From the NCBI GenBank assembly GCA_017401985.1, contig JAFPNK010000026.1, positions 1-64,000 on the forward strand: a DNA stretch of 64,000 nucleotides, in the 5' to 3' direction. Below the pieces are notes generated by a model. The model worked only from the letters and a program-made list of their open reading frames with translations, made no database searches and was not told the DNA's origin. This DNA comes from Paludibacteraceae bacterium (lineage in GTDB: Bacteria; Bacteroidota; Bacteroidia; Bacteroidales; Paludibacteraceae). Shown piece after piece: positions 10,901 to 17,173 of the stretch. Made by a program: the position numbers and the translations under genes. Position 1 is the stretch's first letter. Every line of letters starts with the position of its first letter.

Positions 10901-12000
10901 ACGGAGAGCAACTATATGACTTGTACGAAGATAACCTGCGCGCGTTGCGTGCCGAGAATGCAGGCGAGAGCAGTGTCGGTCAGTTAGCGTTCTACCCCGG
11001 TGCGAAAGTCGCATCGCAAAGTTATACGCTGACAAACACGGTGGCCTCCAAGTCCTTCGTCTTCGGTAACCCTTCCATGGGTTATATCGATATCTGGGGC
11101 TTCATCGCGGATAACGCTGCGATACTGAAAGAAGAAATCGATTATCTGGATGATGGCGGTTATCATTCTGCGGTTGTAAGAGCCACAGCAGAATATGACG
11201 TTGAAAGTGATGTGATCACTAATCGGGAACGCTACTTGCCGCCTATGCATGCAATGATGGTTAAGTTCAAAGACGATGTGGCCGCAAGTACCACACTGAC
11301 CTTGACGCTCAACGCAAACCGCATTGTCACCTCGCCGAGCCAGAAAGCGGTTCGTCCGGTTGCACCTAGAAGAATAGACCAACGACCAAAGACCAATGAC
11401 CAACGGCAAAAGGGCATCATGACCGTCACGGCTATCAACCCCGTATCCAATCGTTGCGTGTCACGTCTGTTACTCGGACAAGGCTACGACAAGGCTATCG
11501 TATCCGGCGAGGATGCCGTACTGACGACATTCAATATCGATAAGTTCCATATGACGAACACCCCGACCACACCGTTTAATATCTATGCGATGGAAGGAGC
11601 ATACGGACTGAGTATCGACTTATTGGATTCGATTGTGAACATACCGGTTTCGTTCTATATGAGTAATCTGCCGTATGCACCCGTCACGCAGTTGTGGTTC
11701 ACCGGAGTGAACAGCATTGACGGACCACTCGTCTTCTACGATGCACTTCTGGGTACCGAACGACCGATTATTGACGGTATATGTATGACTATCGAGACAC
11801 CGGAAACGAGTCACGAGAAGCGGTATTATATCCGTCGTCCGGGTTACACACCTGAAGAATCAACCAATCCCGGTACAACTACCGAAATCGGTTATCAAGC
11901 GGCGGAAGGCGAGCAGGCGGTGAAGATCCTCTATCACGGGAATGTATATATCCTGCGTGGAGGTCATGTATATACAATGATTGGACAACAAGTACGATAA
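1933..12000 (+). CDS. Giant exported protein with duplicated module
   Basis: The protein is 3355 residues long and starts with a clear signal peptide (MKGTKIFSNVCK then a hydrophobic stretch ending LPSYLSADG). Most of it is beta-rich, Thr/Asp/Tyr-rich sequence typical of Bacteroidales surface proteins. Two related modules, about residues 848-1146 and 1351-1626, repeat the same order of landmarks (IDIVDTLRVSL / VNIVDTLQVTL and LDVDGNEVSVEV / LDVNNVAVAVKS) about 480 residues apart. Residues about 2115-2245 look like a jelly-roll carbohydrate-binding-type domain. The last 25 residues (ILYHGNVYILRGGHVYTMIG and six more) match the tail of the second giant protein in the window and resemble reduced type IX sorting tails. 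The function is unknown; adhesion or surface binding is an inference. A heptamer array lies in-frame near residue 3149. Confidence 0.85.
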   Translation: MKGTKIFSNVCKTLLLAWALMLPSYLSADGFTPTMGGMVVNLQPEDQILISVMVDHDANPLTPDREYFITNYTRYTGDDYFTYDPANKTYTNGHFMRLMQQASDATEPSEMTVWTVDTALTRVDTKNAAQGGANKDYALGGISYTIWNDGRTLKTNGNDRWRFYGDLESDINNDKLCDVVFVIPTNRTGIASFDPSNTMGRGTNFNGATGTGFLGMTYREVYMLEIPRFNVPVAYTNAALVTFNTSRDPVTWGGIGKSVAAGCAGYAYADSKHNPTKRTIFRLYILNKPFVTCPNSYFFAYSEQSVMRYRQGPTTKAPIYSWTDSTTAAKIYTQDYLFPMKRVGDTKYYQTNPMNVPVADSSYFYVGWHDDYRNGRGGDPSEPLGSSTAGSQFTKIRALPLNNLPGFMAPAGAYGRMIVDTTSAAQNLDVKFEPARYFFRTSTGMNVELKQIDDSTWMAEKAWHIIDDYMELQGTILLSTDSVFSLADKGAAISGWSVMVDAPLIPVYGKPKGTTVAGKTGWPRIHTNRTAANGGIEFVEAVDTAYILYDNNGHFGSAIPDQHPIMGKSKVAVQNHRLIQGYEFICWTNVADTTSGSFTKYHPGDSVDLSTVPVVNGKRILHLYAQAKYTGYINVAISFVKEDGKRYFMTHPGNNAPRYARARHFNDWTDVRQGMGDGYNSDPNYLSSYTLLGHEGVCKECEIGEYVLDPRRDTMRAADDQFIFYEDFAPQTEEFLGLYYLADPNTVIANNTWAGLFQSTKGWPTPAKPCIDSTRLFSTHYLDGYPSAITRKERLVNPADASSGTLPFNVKYNATDNQFDGAAAGDSTSFMISGIGVVDAHYVIIPDTTVVWRDTIDFVNITTPHPRETVTSKLIGKHLLAQMTVGDEIIYLHPNRTETYTTANELHLTPEYRLTQNFTFIPDSRVTSLEEDDRPRMENVEGFGCEVVGGHENPMNVRYNGEYIDIVDTLRVSLTQGDISKIKEYYGRWKDDAVDSILPGGNTRYRDVIVRTKTLHYGAPIVRLTLTPEKEKYTFNPLATDSKQINFTLAKEISRPLLDVDGNEVSVEVIASETITTSLALGPGACSFASGGSIFTISEAVSQHVTLSPKANNKEGDNLDTLIISTTVKIDGVDCPVTARVPLLQVSLEGDELIWSVVSGKQRYYIMAGTGGLIFRKYKESGSVLYKEGSSTQLVKGSANAANDDAKYITPWHFSHNPENANQIALKTEAPVNRYLKMLGEVVDSRAGLHESDSSFFTYHYVNVYTNDNANEEEQVKLQYGSDKWLQFTLLDGGGAELKLVASEEDASVFSWSYLNQEYSLLNKGTYPSQDSVTFGYNANTSVGIQTRYKARKEYSMLVGNKVVYLCREDEEVIANLTDEEKEWLTSYTITRIPDHRTFDKENPEGPNIVSGLSSTLATPTLVTTVSTSGSPTSPTNITIDGKYVNIVDTLQVTLSTTREDYRFSYWNGVSSISDACLKIPLIRKTYHDADYDSIVCVEKNDEYNHIFPNTITTPVKYKFQLVTKKRTGKHVLDVNNVAVAVKSATETDLTALMDLGNKAYAEVQLIDAFGNTPTWCQITDKDKDSIVVTCTQSGIRTPRVAYIYIAFVVVEGGKMRFVNYRLTVSQPSLFDYENNQRLVHSPGASGDPIDGVTGMQQVHENKRILYYYPDQNVELPVRESHFFGWWRWFREGGEGIGDTDIPEEDWRDKPVNASGSYSFPFRIIGNEVDDGKGGKKLVTMGRYTVFHYRSSQYPNVRNNPPIQTVRVAPPITTYGIADASKPTVTYAVDISNYYDKLPMSVKYKNQVDTARLDTMTEIPEPTLSIREVFELRPWTEMADTLEHYKSTRTTNDEGEYPLASEHYMEDHVVMAPLYNQLLLSTEQRYNLENLATKGHSESLLGYYMRDDNWSGWSANKVRQDTMIWCGGWDADCEWYTYNPKTQKYTKSTLNITASDDYLIVPAKNTVDTIYYCLRARSWASTFSDATDDATVTSDSGAYMFNICRYMVIYHDRDQYGPKLETKGKAIMTNDEIEQRYEVLERLDFDYNQPGSNYTVYPHPLPWADASYGYTYPETPDLPHNRLHTQSALPNFGEYGLINRIGYTDYWYDMEQHGGASNGYMIYCDGMSSAGQVAALSLRTHLCAGQKMFFSAYVGNPSNQKGKSKPNFTINVQGSTTGSVWENITSYMTGDIDPSDSWYQIYFPIIFNEAKDYEYFRVRIYNMASSWDGNDFTLDDMCLFATKPPLIAYQANTACKEKEDVETPTHVILRVDYQGITGEGYNNQNVYYTVKRVDTEGEPSFVEMIDHYLAEDKSHTGKIVDAVKVEPDTIFGKLYIPGRTYTPSDKDSIFVNMNELIDTFDVSNGVFKEGYIYEILEGDIRPVKYIIHHAYLNPADTFTVHMSAEYSDLLSSICGMTSYLKVSNRMVLELNGEEIPDMTKTGLCANATYDIGLRVKGSLYLDSVAPISLNGTCYNDWLLYGDTAEATSEARYGYKYEDIVKVVKDILRCEPLGTRNANQFAPTLAAVSRNEMKRIQESQLVRLSDPELHPYDILAHLVNNGFLTLYQQHLTATVYWGDSIQCVIFPILGTGSDAMHSSRVEVCPLPLLIKLKPDPEGAKAPLIIGGIHRDPSELNQPIVVLADAVDANQEIVLHVDSIMPGVGIRSVELLSTDDPGFNEGIHSLTFTPNMDYPAEEYYTKGSDILLHPSTNNNYYLQPGYTYTFGLVMETILGKDTLDGGCPVGTVPFALSVVPNYLRWDPQDETSDQWNRPGNWIGINAKNEPIQVNARFAPLATTKVVIPPLAAGLPYPTLPDLDAPATYDSIQEIGFIYNTCADIRFLPGAAMSDQERLTFDNAIIDMSIPQQKWALRSAPVTGMISGDLYMSNADLIYESNPWKVGSFDANGRNHNTGNASFWLSLYNTTTVTINAQTANDTTRSEKAEWSKVTNGLTLPLSPAQGWAVYARTKSGNAADVRLPKDDDIYYYYGSYGEQLYDLYEDNLRALRAENAGESSVGQLAFYPGAKVASQSYTLTNTVASKSFVFGNPSMGYIDIWGFIADNAAILKEEIDYLDDGGYHSAVVRATAEYDVESDVITNRERYLPPMHAMMVKFKDDVAASTTLTLTLNANRIVTSPSQKAVRPVAPRRIDQRPKTNDQRQKGIMTVTAINPVSNRCVSRLLLGQGYDKAIVSGEDAVLTTFNIDKFHMTNTPTTPFNIYAMEGAYGLSIDLLDSIVNIPVSFYMSNLPYAPVTQLWFTGVNSIDGPLVFYDALLGTERPIIDGICMTIETPETSHEKRYYIRRPGYTPEESTNPGTTTEIGYQAAEGEQAVKILYHGNVYILRGGHVYTMIGQQVR
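11377..11404 (+). repeat. Heptamer array inside the giant gene
   Basis: Four 7-base units in a row (gaccaac, gaccaaa, gaccaat, gaccaac) sit in the coding sequence and encode a hydrophilic linker (DQRPKTNDQR) between the large beta-rich part and the C-terminal domain. Because 7 is not a multiple of 3, the unit is read in a different frame each time, so the regularity is in the DNA and not in the protein. Confidence 0.85.
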
Positions 12001-12007
12001 GGAGGGA

Positions 12008-12382
12008 ATGATGAAGAAATTGTTGATTATACTATTCGTATTTTTAGGATGCACGTTGTCCTCTGCTTATGCGTACCCGTTTGATTCCCAAACGGCAACC
12101 GCTCCGGCATATACATTCAAATCGACTTCGACCTGCGTGTCGGTGGTCGGTCAGTCCTCTTATGCCTCACCGAAGGTCTACGCTCCATACAGCGGTGCGC
12201 CCTCTAACAAACCGCGCCGAACAGAAAGTAATCCTTGGAATGAAGAAGGTGATCCTTCGGGACAGCAGGTGGGTCAAGTAGATACACCTATCGGCGAACC
12301 GTGGATCCTGCTCTTGCTGGCGATGGTATATATTCTTGGTCGTGTAATAACCCCGTATATATGGAAAACTGGAAAGAACTGA
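12008..12382 (+). CDS. Small exported protein with C-terminal membrane segment
   Basis: This 124-residue protein has a signal peptide (MMKKLLIILFVFLGCTLSSAYA), a low-complexity Ser/Pro/Tyr-rich middle, and a single hydrophobic segment near the end (PWILLLLAMVYILGRVI) preceded by the motif IGEPW. Small proteins with this design, exported, Ser/Thr-rich, with a Pro-Arg-Arg stretch and a GEPW-membrane ending, are found in Bacteroidales near large surface proteins; I know of no assigned function. The start was placed at 12008 (ATGATG) because a GGAGGGA stretch precedes it and the signal peptide begins there; an ATG at 11981 in the same frame lies inside the upstream gene. It begins 8 bases after the giant gene and overlaps the next gene by 22 bases, so the three are probably co-transcribed. 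Confidence 0.8.
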   Translation: MMKKLLIILFVFLGCTLSSAYAYPFDSQTATAPAYTFKSTSTCVSVVGQSSYASPKVYAPYSGAPSNKPRRTESNPWNEEGDPSGQQVGQVDTPIGEPWILLLLAMVYILGRVITPYIWKTGKN

Positions 12383-13092
12383 TCGCGCAATATAAGATAC
12401 ACGGGATAGTAGTCATCGCTCTGTTGTGTATATTGTGCATGGTGTTGGTGGTTTGCCGTCAATGCGGAGATCGCGTTGAAGAAACAACCCACAAAGTGGA
12501 AGAGCAGATAGAAAACACCAACTTGGTGCGCTATCCCGGCCGGACGTTCAATTATCGTCTTAAGTTCAACGACCTGCAAGCCAAACAGCATGAGGCTGCT
12601 GTGCGGATTGGTCTGCCCCGCCCGCCGAAAGACCGCGCAGATGCCGCGTCGATGCGTAAGCAACTGGTGGAGGTGAAGACGAATAAGAATTATATCGTCG
12701 ATGAACTGACGCACTCCGTGCCTTATCTGGTTCCTTGCGCCAAGCGCGAACTGGATTCGATTGGTGCCGAGTGGGCAGACATATTGCAGCGCAACGGATT
12801 GCCGCACTACCGATTCTATGTCACCTCCGTGCTCCGCACGCAAGAAGATATCAAATACCTGCAGCGCAGCGGGAATGTGAATTCGGTCACGCAGTCTTGC
12901 CACTGCTACGGCACCACGTTCGACCTCGCGTACATGCGTTATGATAAGGTAACGCGCACGCACGATTATATGGTGGAAGATAATCTGAAGTTAGTGCTCG
13001 GACAAGTGCTGCTCAATCATCAGCGGGCAGGGAAGATATACGTCAAATACGAAGCCAAGCAGTCGTGCTTTCATATCACGGTAAGGAAATAA
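12361..13092 (+). CDS. DUF5715 family protein, M15 peptidase-like
   Basis: The 243-residue protein has one N-terminal membrane segment (about residues 14-32), a short coiled linker and a C-terminal domain with the pattern RFYVTSVLRTQEDIKYLQR, then SCHCYGTTFDLAY and a final CFHITV. This matches the DUF5715 group, whose fold resembles the M15 (VanY-type) D-Ala-D-Ala carboxypeptidases: the His-x-x-Gly-x-x-x-Asp arrangement and a late His are the expected metal ligands. A periplasmic role on peptidoglycan is an inference; the domain could also be catalytically inactive. The ATG at 12361 is preferred over an upstream in-frame codon because it places the membrane segment near the start. It is the last gene before a strong terminator. 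Confidence 0.78.
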   Translation: MENWKELIAQYKIHGIVVIALLCILCMVLVVCRQCGDRVEETTHKVEEQIENTNLVRYPGRTFNYRLKFNDLQAKQHEAAVRIGLPRPPKDRADAASMRKQLVEVKTNKNYIVDELTHSVPYLVPCAKRELDSIGAEWADILQRNGLPHYRFYVTSVLRTQEDIKYLQRSGNVNSVTQSCHCYGTTFDLAYMRYDKVTRTHDYMVEDNLKLVLGQVLLNHQRAGKIYVKYEAKQSCFHITVRK

Positions 13093-13118
13093 AAAAAGAC
13101 GCCCTCGCGTCTTTTTTT
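13091..13118. terminator. Bidirectional intrinsic terminator
   Basis: A perfect 12-bp stem (aaaaaaagacgc / gcgtcttttttt) with the loop cctc has an A run on one side and a T run on the other, so it can stop transcription from both the DUF5715 gene and the convergent barrel gene. Confidence 0.92.
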
Positions 13119-13131
13119 AAGTGGTGATAGG

Positions 13132-13899
13132 TTATAGTCTATAAGAGAAGCTGACGTACCAGCCCCATTCACTCATGTATTGTCCGTTGGTTTGGGGGTG
13201 CTTGACCAAGTTATTCAGTCCGAAATCGTATCCCGACTGGATGCGGTATTGATCCCATTCCAATCCACCACCTAAGCTCCACTGGATATTAGCGCGAATC
13301 AGTTCGTCTGCATAGCGGTCATAGGTATCGACCGGATAGCCCTGGGTTTGCAACCATGCTTTGGTACCGTCACTCAGGTGCAGTTTCATATAATCCGTTT
13401 GCGCCAAACCGATATGCAACTGCGGACCGGTGTAGAAGAATAAGTTCAATTGTTTCCACACAGGAATCGTGTAGAACGCGCGCACCGGTACGGTCAAATT
13501 ATGCGACAACACCCGATGGGTGATATACTCCGTTTGAACTGAAGCCGCGTCCATCGAACGCCAGTGCTGCTCATCGCGTCCGTAGAGCAGGGTGTAATAA
13601 GCTCCGGTCTGCAGACTGAAATGCTTCGGCAACACGAAGGTGAAAGTGGCACCCAGACGGATACCATGCAGATACAGATCCGGGAACGAGATATCGTGCG
13701 GCCTCTGCCAATGCTGTACATAGCCGGCTTCTACCCGGTACTCCGTAGCGAACTGGTACGCTTCCTCCGTCTCCACTTTGGCGGTCGGATCAAAGAACGT
13801 GTTGTCCTCCAACTGCATACCCGGCTTACGCGTGTCTTCTGCCCACACAATGCTCGCGCTGAGGCATAAAAATAGCACTATATATCCAAATCGCTTCAT
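13132..13899 (-). CDS. Outer-membrane beta-barrel protein
   Basis: The 255-residue protein has a signal peptide (MKRFGYIVLFLCLSASIVWA), alternating hydrophobic-polar strands and ends in an aromatic-rich strand (WGWYVSFSYRL), as expected for an outer-membrane barrel of the PorT/OmpW-like porin size. The ORF extends upstream to 14277, but that extension would run through the divergent MATE gene and its own promoter; the ATG at 13899 directly precedes the signal peptide and lies 22 bases downstream of a -7 box. The substrate or role is not apparent. It is transcribed alone, divergently from the MATE exporter, and shares a terminator with the upstream operon. Confidence 0.82.
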   Translation of the reverse strand: MKRFGYIVLFLCLSASIVWAEDTRKPGMQLEDNTFFDPTAKVETEEAYQFATEYRVEAGYVQHWQRPHDISFPDLYLHGIRLGATFTFVLPKHFSLQTGAYYTLLYGRDEQHWRSMDAASVQTEYITHRVLSHNLTVPVRAFYTIPVWKQLNLFFYTGPQLHIGLAQTDYMKLHLSDGTKAWLQTQGYPVDTYDRYADELIRANIQWSLGGGLEWDQYRIQSGYDFGLNNLVKHPQTNGQYMSEWGWYVSFSYRL

Positions 13900-13920
13900 A
13901 AAATATCTGCATTTTGGGTG

Positions 13921-13951
13921 CAAAGGTACACTTTTTTTTTGAAATATGCAA
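13921..13951 (-). promoter_or_regulatory. Promoter of the barrel gene (minus strand)
   Basis: On the minus strand TTG (13949-13951, extended as TTGCATATTTCAAA) and TACCTTTG (13921-13928) are 20 bases apart. It overlaps the divergent MATE promoter. Confidence 0.85.
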
Positions 13952-13968
13952 AAAAAGTTGTAACTTTG
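13939..13968 (+). promoter_or_regulatory. Promoter of the MATE gene
   Basis: TTG at 13939-13941 and TAACTTTG at 13961-13968 are 19 bases apart. The -33 box lies in the spacer of the minus-strand promoter for the barrel gene, and the reverse is also true. Confidence 0.75.
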
Positions 13969-13983
13969 TGCGCAATTTTGAGT

Positions 13984-15408
13984 ATGGCCTATTCGTTTTC
14001 TGCATATCTGCCTTATTATCGGCGTAATCTGAAGGTGGCAACACCGGTTATGCTGACTCAGTTCGGCGGCGCAATGGTGGGGTTCGCGGACTCCATCATG
14101 GTGGGGCATTACGGTACGGCAGACTTGGCGGCTGTCAGTTTCTCCAACGCTATCTTTTTCTCCGTCATGGTTTTTTCGATGGGTGCAATGATGAGCGTTA
14201 CTCCGTTGGTGGGGTACGAGCACGGAGCGATGGAGAAAGTGCAGTCGGCCGACCCGGAAACTGTTGCCTGCCGTCATCAGCAGATAAGCGCTTATTGGAC
14301 CAATGGATTGGTCTTTATGCTACTGATGAGCCTCTTTTCACTGGCGTTGCTGGCTCCTTGTTTGCCGCTGTTAGATCGCTTTGGACAAGAACCCGAGGTG
14401 GTGGCTTGCGCACAGCCGTACTATCTGCTGATAGTGCTCTCTATCTTGCCTTTTCTTTTGTTCTGCTTTTGCAAGCAGTTCCTTGAGGGCTTGGGTAATA
14501 CGATGGTGGCGATGGTGATTACCGTGGCTTGCAATCTGCTCAATATACTATTGAACTGGGTGCTCATCTTCGGCCATTGGGGATTTGCTCCGATGGGTGC
14601 GGAAGGAGCCGGATGGGCCAGCCTGATTGCTCGTCTGCTGATGCCGGTTTGCTTTATCGCGGTGATGATGTTCAAAGCGGATTGGCGACGGTATATAACC
14701 GCAATGCGATGGCGATGGATTAGTAGGAGCGAGATTCGTCATCTGCTGCGCATTGGTGTGCCGATCGGATTGCAGTCGTTCGCGGAAGCGTTCCTCTTCA
14801 CCGCGTCGTTTATTATCATCGGTTGGATCAACAAAGAGGCACTGGCTGCGCATCATATAGCCAATCAGATGGCGGATCTGACGTTCATGCTGGCGTTGGG
14901 TATCGGTTCTGCTACGACCATCCGCGTGTCGCATCAACTCGGTAAAGGTGACCTGCACGCTGTCCGTATGGCCAGTCGCGCCTCTGTGCATCTGTGCCTG
15001 CTGATGAATACAATCGGCGCTGCGGTGATGATCTTCGGACGGCATTGGATTCCGTATATTTTCACCAACGACCCTCAGGTGATCCCTACCGCCTCTACAC
15101 TGCTGATCATAGCCGGAACGCTCCAGTATGTGGACGGACTGCAGTGTATTGGCGCGGCTATGTTACGTGGCATACAGGATGTACGCGTACCGATGCGAAT
15201 TGCGCTGTTGGCTTATCTGGGCGTGGCACTCCCGCTGGGTATCTATCTTACGTTCTATGTGCAGGGCACAGGATGGGGAGCCGCGGGTATGTGGACCGCA
15301 TTTGTACTCGCACTGGCGATTCCGGCGGTCCTGTTCCATGTTCGTTTCCATAAACAGATGCAGAAAATAGAGCAGGAGGGTATAAAACAGCAGATTACCA
15401 ATTATTAG
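13984..15408 (+). CDS. MATE family multidrug/Na+ antiporter
   Basis: This 474-residue inner-membrane protein shows about 12 hydrophobic segments and the MATE signature near the N-terminus (TPVMLTQFGGAMVGFADSIM) together with the repeat counterpart in the second half (GVPIGLQSFAEAFLFTASF). The length matches the NorM-type subfamily, which exports cationic drugs and other organic compounds in exchange for Na+ or H+. The ATG at 13984 is chosen because it follows the -7 box by 15 bases; an earlier in-frame start would lie upstream of the promoter. It is divergent from the barrel gene; an envelope-export link between them is possible but not shown. The actual substrate cannot be read from sequence. 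Confidence 0.93.
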   Translation: MAYSFSAYLPYYRRNLKVATPVMLTQFGGAMVGFADSIMVGHYGTADLAAVSFSNAIFFSVMVFSMGAMMSVTPLVGYEHGAMEKVQSADPETVACRHQQISAYWTNGLVFMLLMSLFSLALLAPCLPLLDRFGQEPEVVACAQPYYLLIVLSILPFLLFCFCKQFLEGLGNTMVAMVITVACNLLNILLNWVLIFGHWGFAPMGAEGAGWASLIARLLMPVCFIAVMMFKADWRRYITAMRWRWISRSEIRHLLRIGVPIGLQSFAEAFLFTASFIIIGWINKEALAAHHIANQMADLTFMLALGIGSATTIRVSHQLGKGDLHAVRMASRASVHLCLLMNTIGAAVMIFGRHWIPYIFTNDPQVIPTASTLLIIAGTLQYVDGLQCIGAAMLRGIQDVRVPMRIALLAYLGVALPLGIYLTFYVQGTGWGAAGMWTAFVLALAIPAVLFHVRFHKQMQKIEQEGIKQQITNY

Positions 15409-15411
15409 GTA

Positions 15412-15442
15412 TTGTGCATGTCTGAAAAAAGCAGTAATTTTG
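15412..15442 (+). promoter_or_regulatory. Promoter of the feoB-like operon
   Basis: TTG at 15412-15414 and TAATTTTG at 15435-15442 are 20 bases apart, 27 bases before the ATG. The promoter begins 4 bases after the MATE stop codon. Confidence 0.8.
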
Positions 15443-15469
15443 CGGCGAAAATCAAAATAGTCAATTGAA

Positions 15470-17173
15470 ATGACCAGAATAGCTGTTATAGGATTATCCA
15501 AAAGTGGTAAGAGTTCGCTCAGTCAGGCGCTTCAGCACTTGGCGGATGCTGCGTATCGGGACATGCAGTTCGTGGAGGTGCATAACCCGGACGAGTTGCA
15601 TGGCCATGCGTATGATGTAGTGCTGCAGGTGGTTGATTCGACGCGATTGGAAGAATCGCTCATGCTCACACCTCACATCATCGATGAGGAGGAGAAAATC
15701 GTAATCGCCATCGGCCGTTACGACCTGCTGCTGCAGACCGACCACTCGCTCAATATACCCAAACTGGAGCAACTGATAGGTGTGCCCACTTGTCGTGTGT
15801 CCGTGCGTCTGAACTACGGATTGCCTAACTGTCTGGAGGTGCTGCGTAAAGTGGCGGCGCGTCCTGCCTCCAAAGCGCACCCTATCTACCACCTTCGCGA
15901 CCAGGAAGGAGATGAAGATACATACCGCGCTTACGTCCACGGTATATTAACCGAAACGCTGACGCATGCCAAAGATGATAAGCAGCAGACGCGGTTGGAG
16001 AAGATAGATAAAGTGCTAACCAATCCGTGGTTGGGTTTCCCGATCATGATGGCTATTCTCTATTTCGTCTTCTGGTGTACGTTCACGCTGGGTGCTTATC
16101 CTCAAGAGTGGATAGAGAGTGGAGTGGACTGGTTGGGAGAGTGGCTGCGAGGCATAATACCACTCACCGTGAACGCGGCAGGAGAACCGGTGCAGAGTTG
16201 GTGGTCCAGCCTGCTGATAGATGGCGTGCTCAAAGGAGTAGGAGCGGTGTTGGCGTTCGTGCCGAATATCATCATTCTGTTCTTCTTCATCTCCATCATG
16301 GAAGATTCGGGGTACATGGCGCGTGAGGCCTTTATCATGGACCGTATCATGCACCGTGTGGGACTGCACGGACGTAGTTTTGTTCCGATGCTGATGGGCT
16401 TCGGTTGTAACGTGCCGGCTATCATGGCCGCGAAAGAGATTCGTAACCCCAAGGACCGCGTGCTGACGATGCTGATGGTGCCGTTCATGTCCTGCTCTGC
16501 GCGTCTGCCGGTCTATATGCTGTTTGTGGACACGTTCTTCCAGCGTCATAAGGCGCTGGTGATGATATCAATGTACGTCATCGGTATCGGTCTGTCCGTG
16601 CTATTCGCGGTGGTGATGAAGCGCACCAAGTGGTTCCGTCAGGACGACGACGATACGGTAAACGAGTTGCCGGAATTCCGCATGCCCAAGGCGCGCAATA
16701 CAGCTGCGCATATATGGGAGCGAGTGGCGGATTATCTGCAGAAGATATGCACGGTTATCCTATGGGCATCTATCATCATCTGGGCGCTGGAGTATTTCCC
16801 GACCCAGGACATCAACGACCTCGAGCACTCGTGGTTGGCCGCTATCGGTCAGTTCGTCTCGCCGGTAATGGAACCGCTGGGCTTTGATTGGAAAATGTCC
16901 GTCTGCCTGCTCACCGGTCTGCCTGCCAAAGAAGCTATCGTCTCCACGCTGGCCATCCTTTATGGTGGGGATATCACCACGGCTGGTTTTATTCCGCTGA
17001 CCGCCTTCAGTTTTATGCTGTTTGTGCTGCTGTATTTCCCATGTGTGGCTACGATCGCTACCTTGCGCCGCGAGGCGGGACGCGGATGGGCTTGGTTCAC
17101 CGTCTTCCATAGTCTGGCGCTGGCTTGGCTGGTAGCTTTTGCTGTCTATCAAATAGGTAGTTTATTCCTATGA
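15470..17173 (+). CDS. feoB: FeoB-like ferrous iron transporter with decayed G domain
   Basis: The C-terminal two thirds (about residues 185-567) is a clear FeoB membrane domain with both Gate motifs: GFGCNVPAIMAAKEIRNPKD, PFMSCSARLPVY, GLPAKE and YFPCVATIATLRREAG. FeoB moves Fe2+ across the inner membrane. The N-terminal G domain is unusual. A P-loop remains (GLSKSGKSS, residues 8-16), but the segment that should carry switch I, the G2 Thr and the G3 DxPG is missing, and the G4 NxxD is replaced by GRYD. At 567 residues it is well below the usual 700-850. Either it is a nucleotide-independent FeoB, or its GTPase is supplied elsewhere. No feoA is nearby. Its last codons overlap ttcA by 4 bases. 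Confidence 0.88.
   Translation: MTRIAVIGLSKSGKSSLSQALQHLADAAYRDMQFVEVHNPDELHGHAYDVVLQVVDSTRLEESLMLTPHIIDEEEKIVIAIGRYDLLLQTDHSLNIPKLEQLIGVPTCRVSVRLNYGLPNCLEVLRKVAARPASKAHPIYHLRDQEGDEDTYRAYVHGILTETLTHAKDDKQQTRLEKIDKVLTNPWLGFPIMMAILYFVFWCTFTLGAYPQEWIESGVDWLGEWLRGIIPLTVNAAGEPVQSWWSSLLIDGVLKGVGAVLAFVPNIIILFFFISIMEDSGYMAREAFIMDRIMHRVGLHGRSFVPMLMGFGCNVPAIMAAKEIRNPKDRVLTMLMVPFMSCSARLPVYMLFVDTFFQRHKALVMISMYVIGIGLSVLFAVVMKRTKWFRQDDDDTVNELPEFRMPKARNTAAHIWERVADYLQKICTVILWASIIIWALEYFPTQDINDLEHSWLAAIGQFVSPVMEPLGFDWKMSVCLLTGLPAKEAIVSTLAILYGGDITTAGFIPLTAFSFMLFVLLYFPCVATIATLRREAGRGWAWFTVFHSLALAWLVAFAVYQIGSLFL

Noticed and set aside
13900..14277. N-terminal extension of the barrel gene
   Set aside because: It would run through the divergent MATE gene and past its own promoter; the signal peptide starts at 13899.
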